Assembly (NCBI RefSeq): GCF_051401765.1 | Contig: NW_027480566.1 | Span: 1,051,001-1,115,000, forward strand | Source of the DNA: Calliopsis andreniformis | Taxonomy: Eukaryota; Arthropoda; Insecta; Hymenoptera; Andrenidae | Reading direction: 5' to 3' | DNA: 64,000 bases | In this document: in pieces, positions 63,288 to 64,000 of the stretch | Layout of the letters: each line of letters starts with the position of its first letter | Position numbering within the stretch: the stretch's first letter is position 1 | Notes under the pieces: model-generated | Databases searched by the model: none | The model's input: the letters and a program-made list of their open reading frames with translations, nothing else | Told to the model about the DNA's origin: nothing | Program-made: the position numbers and the translations under genes

Positions 63288-64000
63288 AAGACCAAAACAC
63301 GGTTCAATCAGTAGACTTCGGGTGTTGCAGCATAATATGCGGCGCTCCCGAGTTGTTCTGGACGAAACGAACGCCGTTATGCGCGACAAAGGCATCGATG
63401 TGCTGCTCGCTCAGGAACCCTACAGTGCTCGGGGCACCGTACCCGGCCTTGGGGTTGCGACGAAAGTAGTCACAGGCGCAGTCCCGGTGATGGCGGCAAT
63501 TGCCGTCAGAAACCCAGGGGTGTCTGTGGTCAAAATCTCGCACCTGTGCGACTCACACATGTCATGCGTCAACATTAGCGGTAGTTTTGGTAACTTCTAC
63601 CTCATTAGCCAGTACTTTCAATGCTCGGAAGACATTGAGCCAAGTCTGGCACGATTGGAAAAGGCACTCTGTGCCCTCCACCATAAGCGGGTCGTGATTG
63701 CGGCTGACGTCAACGCGAAGTCTCCTATGTGGGGCGGAACGAAAATTGACGTTCGAGGCGAGAAGCTCGAAGAGTTTATCGCGCAGCACGACCTGGTTAT
63801 TTTGAACGAGGCTGGAAGTATTCCGACGTACTCCAGCCCGACCGGCGAGTCCTGGATCGATGTCACATTGACGACAAGTGACTTCTCAAAAAATGTGAGA
63901 GGTTGGAAAGTCCGCAAGGACTGGACAACTAGTGATCACAGAGCGATCGAATTTGACCTTGTGTTCGCTAACGTGAGTGAGAATCAGGCCAGACTAGGTA
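63280..64000 (+). CDS. R1 ORF2 protein, N-terminal APE endonuclease (partial)
   Basis: ATG at 63280 lies inside the last codons of ORF1 (ATGGTTAG overlap, different frame). The frame is open to the window end, giving 240 visible residues. These form an apurinic/apyrimidinic-type endonuclease: HN at 18-19, the catalytic E46 in AQEPY, the D143/N145 pair in ADVNAKS, W151, and SDH at 218-220 near the end. In R1 this domain nicks 28S DNA at the R1 site; the reverse transcriptase and a C-terminal CCHC should follow beyond the window. No stop or frameshift is seen. The start choice is supported by the overlap and by N19 following closely after it. Confidence 0.92.
   Translation, partial: MVRRPKHGSISRLRVLQHNMRRSRVVLDETNAVMRDKGIDVLLAQEPYSARGTVPGLGVATKVVTGAVPVMAAIAVRNPGVSVVKISHLCDSHMSCVNISGSFGNFYLISQYFQCSEDIEPSLARLEKALCALHHKRVVIAADVNAKSPMWGGTKIDVRGEKLEEFIAQHDLVILNEAGSIPTYSSPTGESWIDVTLTTSDFSKNVRGWKVRKDWTTSDHRAIEFDLVFANVSENQARLG

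Larger units (their letters stand above)
60448..64000 (+). mobile_element. R1 non-LTR retrotransposon (5' part, truncated by window)
   Basis: The insertion starts at GGTGGGCAGCGG, directly after the R1 target in 28S. It contains a 1,088-bp 5'UTR, a complete gag-like ORF1 with three C-terminal CCHC knuckles, and the start of ORF2 with an APE-type endonuclease. Site, gene order and domain content all match R1. The reverse transcriptase and 3' end lie outside the window. No disabling stop or frameshift is seen in the visible part. Confidence 0.94.

Noticed and set aside
61610..63395. Long minus-strand ORFs (up to 247 codons) opposite R1 ORF1
   Set aside because: They mirror the biased codon composition of ORF1 (Lys/Ala-rich sense strand) and show no recognised motif.

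Overview
This window is one eukaryotic 45S-type ribosomal DNA repeat, read on the + strand, from a non-dipteran arthropod. An insect is very likely and Hymenoptera plausible, but the order is not proven from sequence alone. The evidence is the full order 5'ETS-18S-ITS1-5.8S-ITS2-28S, an uninterrupted 5.8S (Diptera split off a 2S rRNA), and two arthropod-typical rDNA retrotransposons, R2 and R1, each at its canonical 28S target. No cellular protein gene, tRNA, 5S gene or CRISPR array was recognised.

Layout. (1) 1-47217 is the intergenic spacer (IGS): a very long, highly homogenised tandem array. It holds 124 complete units (108 of 374-375 bp, 15 of 418 bp, one of 231 bp) plus a partial last unit, and it continues off the left edge. 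Each unit is modular: a 143-bp module A, a diverged 143-bp module B, and two (sometimes three) 44-bp modules, all opening with the same CCGGAGCGACACGA box. (2) 47218-48741 is unique promoter-proximal spacer and 5'ETS. (3) 18S about 48742-50661, ITS1 50662-52554 (with internal diverged repeats), 5.8S about 52555-52711, ITS2 52712-54065. (4) 28S begins about 54066 and is broken after 56869 by a full-length R2 element (56870-60373, one intact ORF, 43-nt poly(A)). It resumes for exactly 74 bp (60374-60447) and is broken again by an R1 element from 60448 to beyond the window end (5'UTR, ORF1/gag-like, start of ORF2 with an APE-type endonuclease).

How it works together. The IGS array should lie upstream of an RNA polymerase I promoter that drives the 18S-5.8S-28S precursor. 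R2 and R1 normally lack their own promoters and are co-transcribed with the rRNA. This copy carries both elements, so it is almost certainly unable to make full-length 28S rRNA, but it could be a source of R2 and R1 transcripts. The most unusual aspects are the length (at least 47 kb) and modular, higher-order structure of the IGS; a promoter-proximal motif shared with every IGS unit; the R2+R1 double insertion; and an R2 5' end that carries an imperfect copy of the 28S target.
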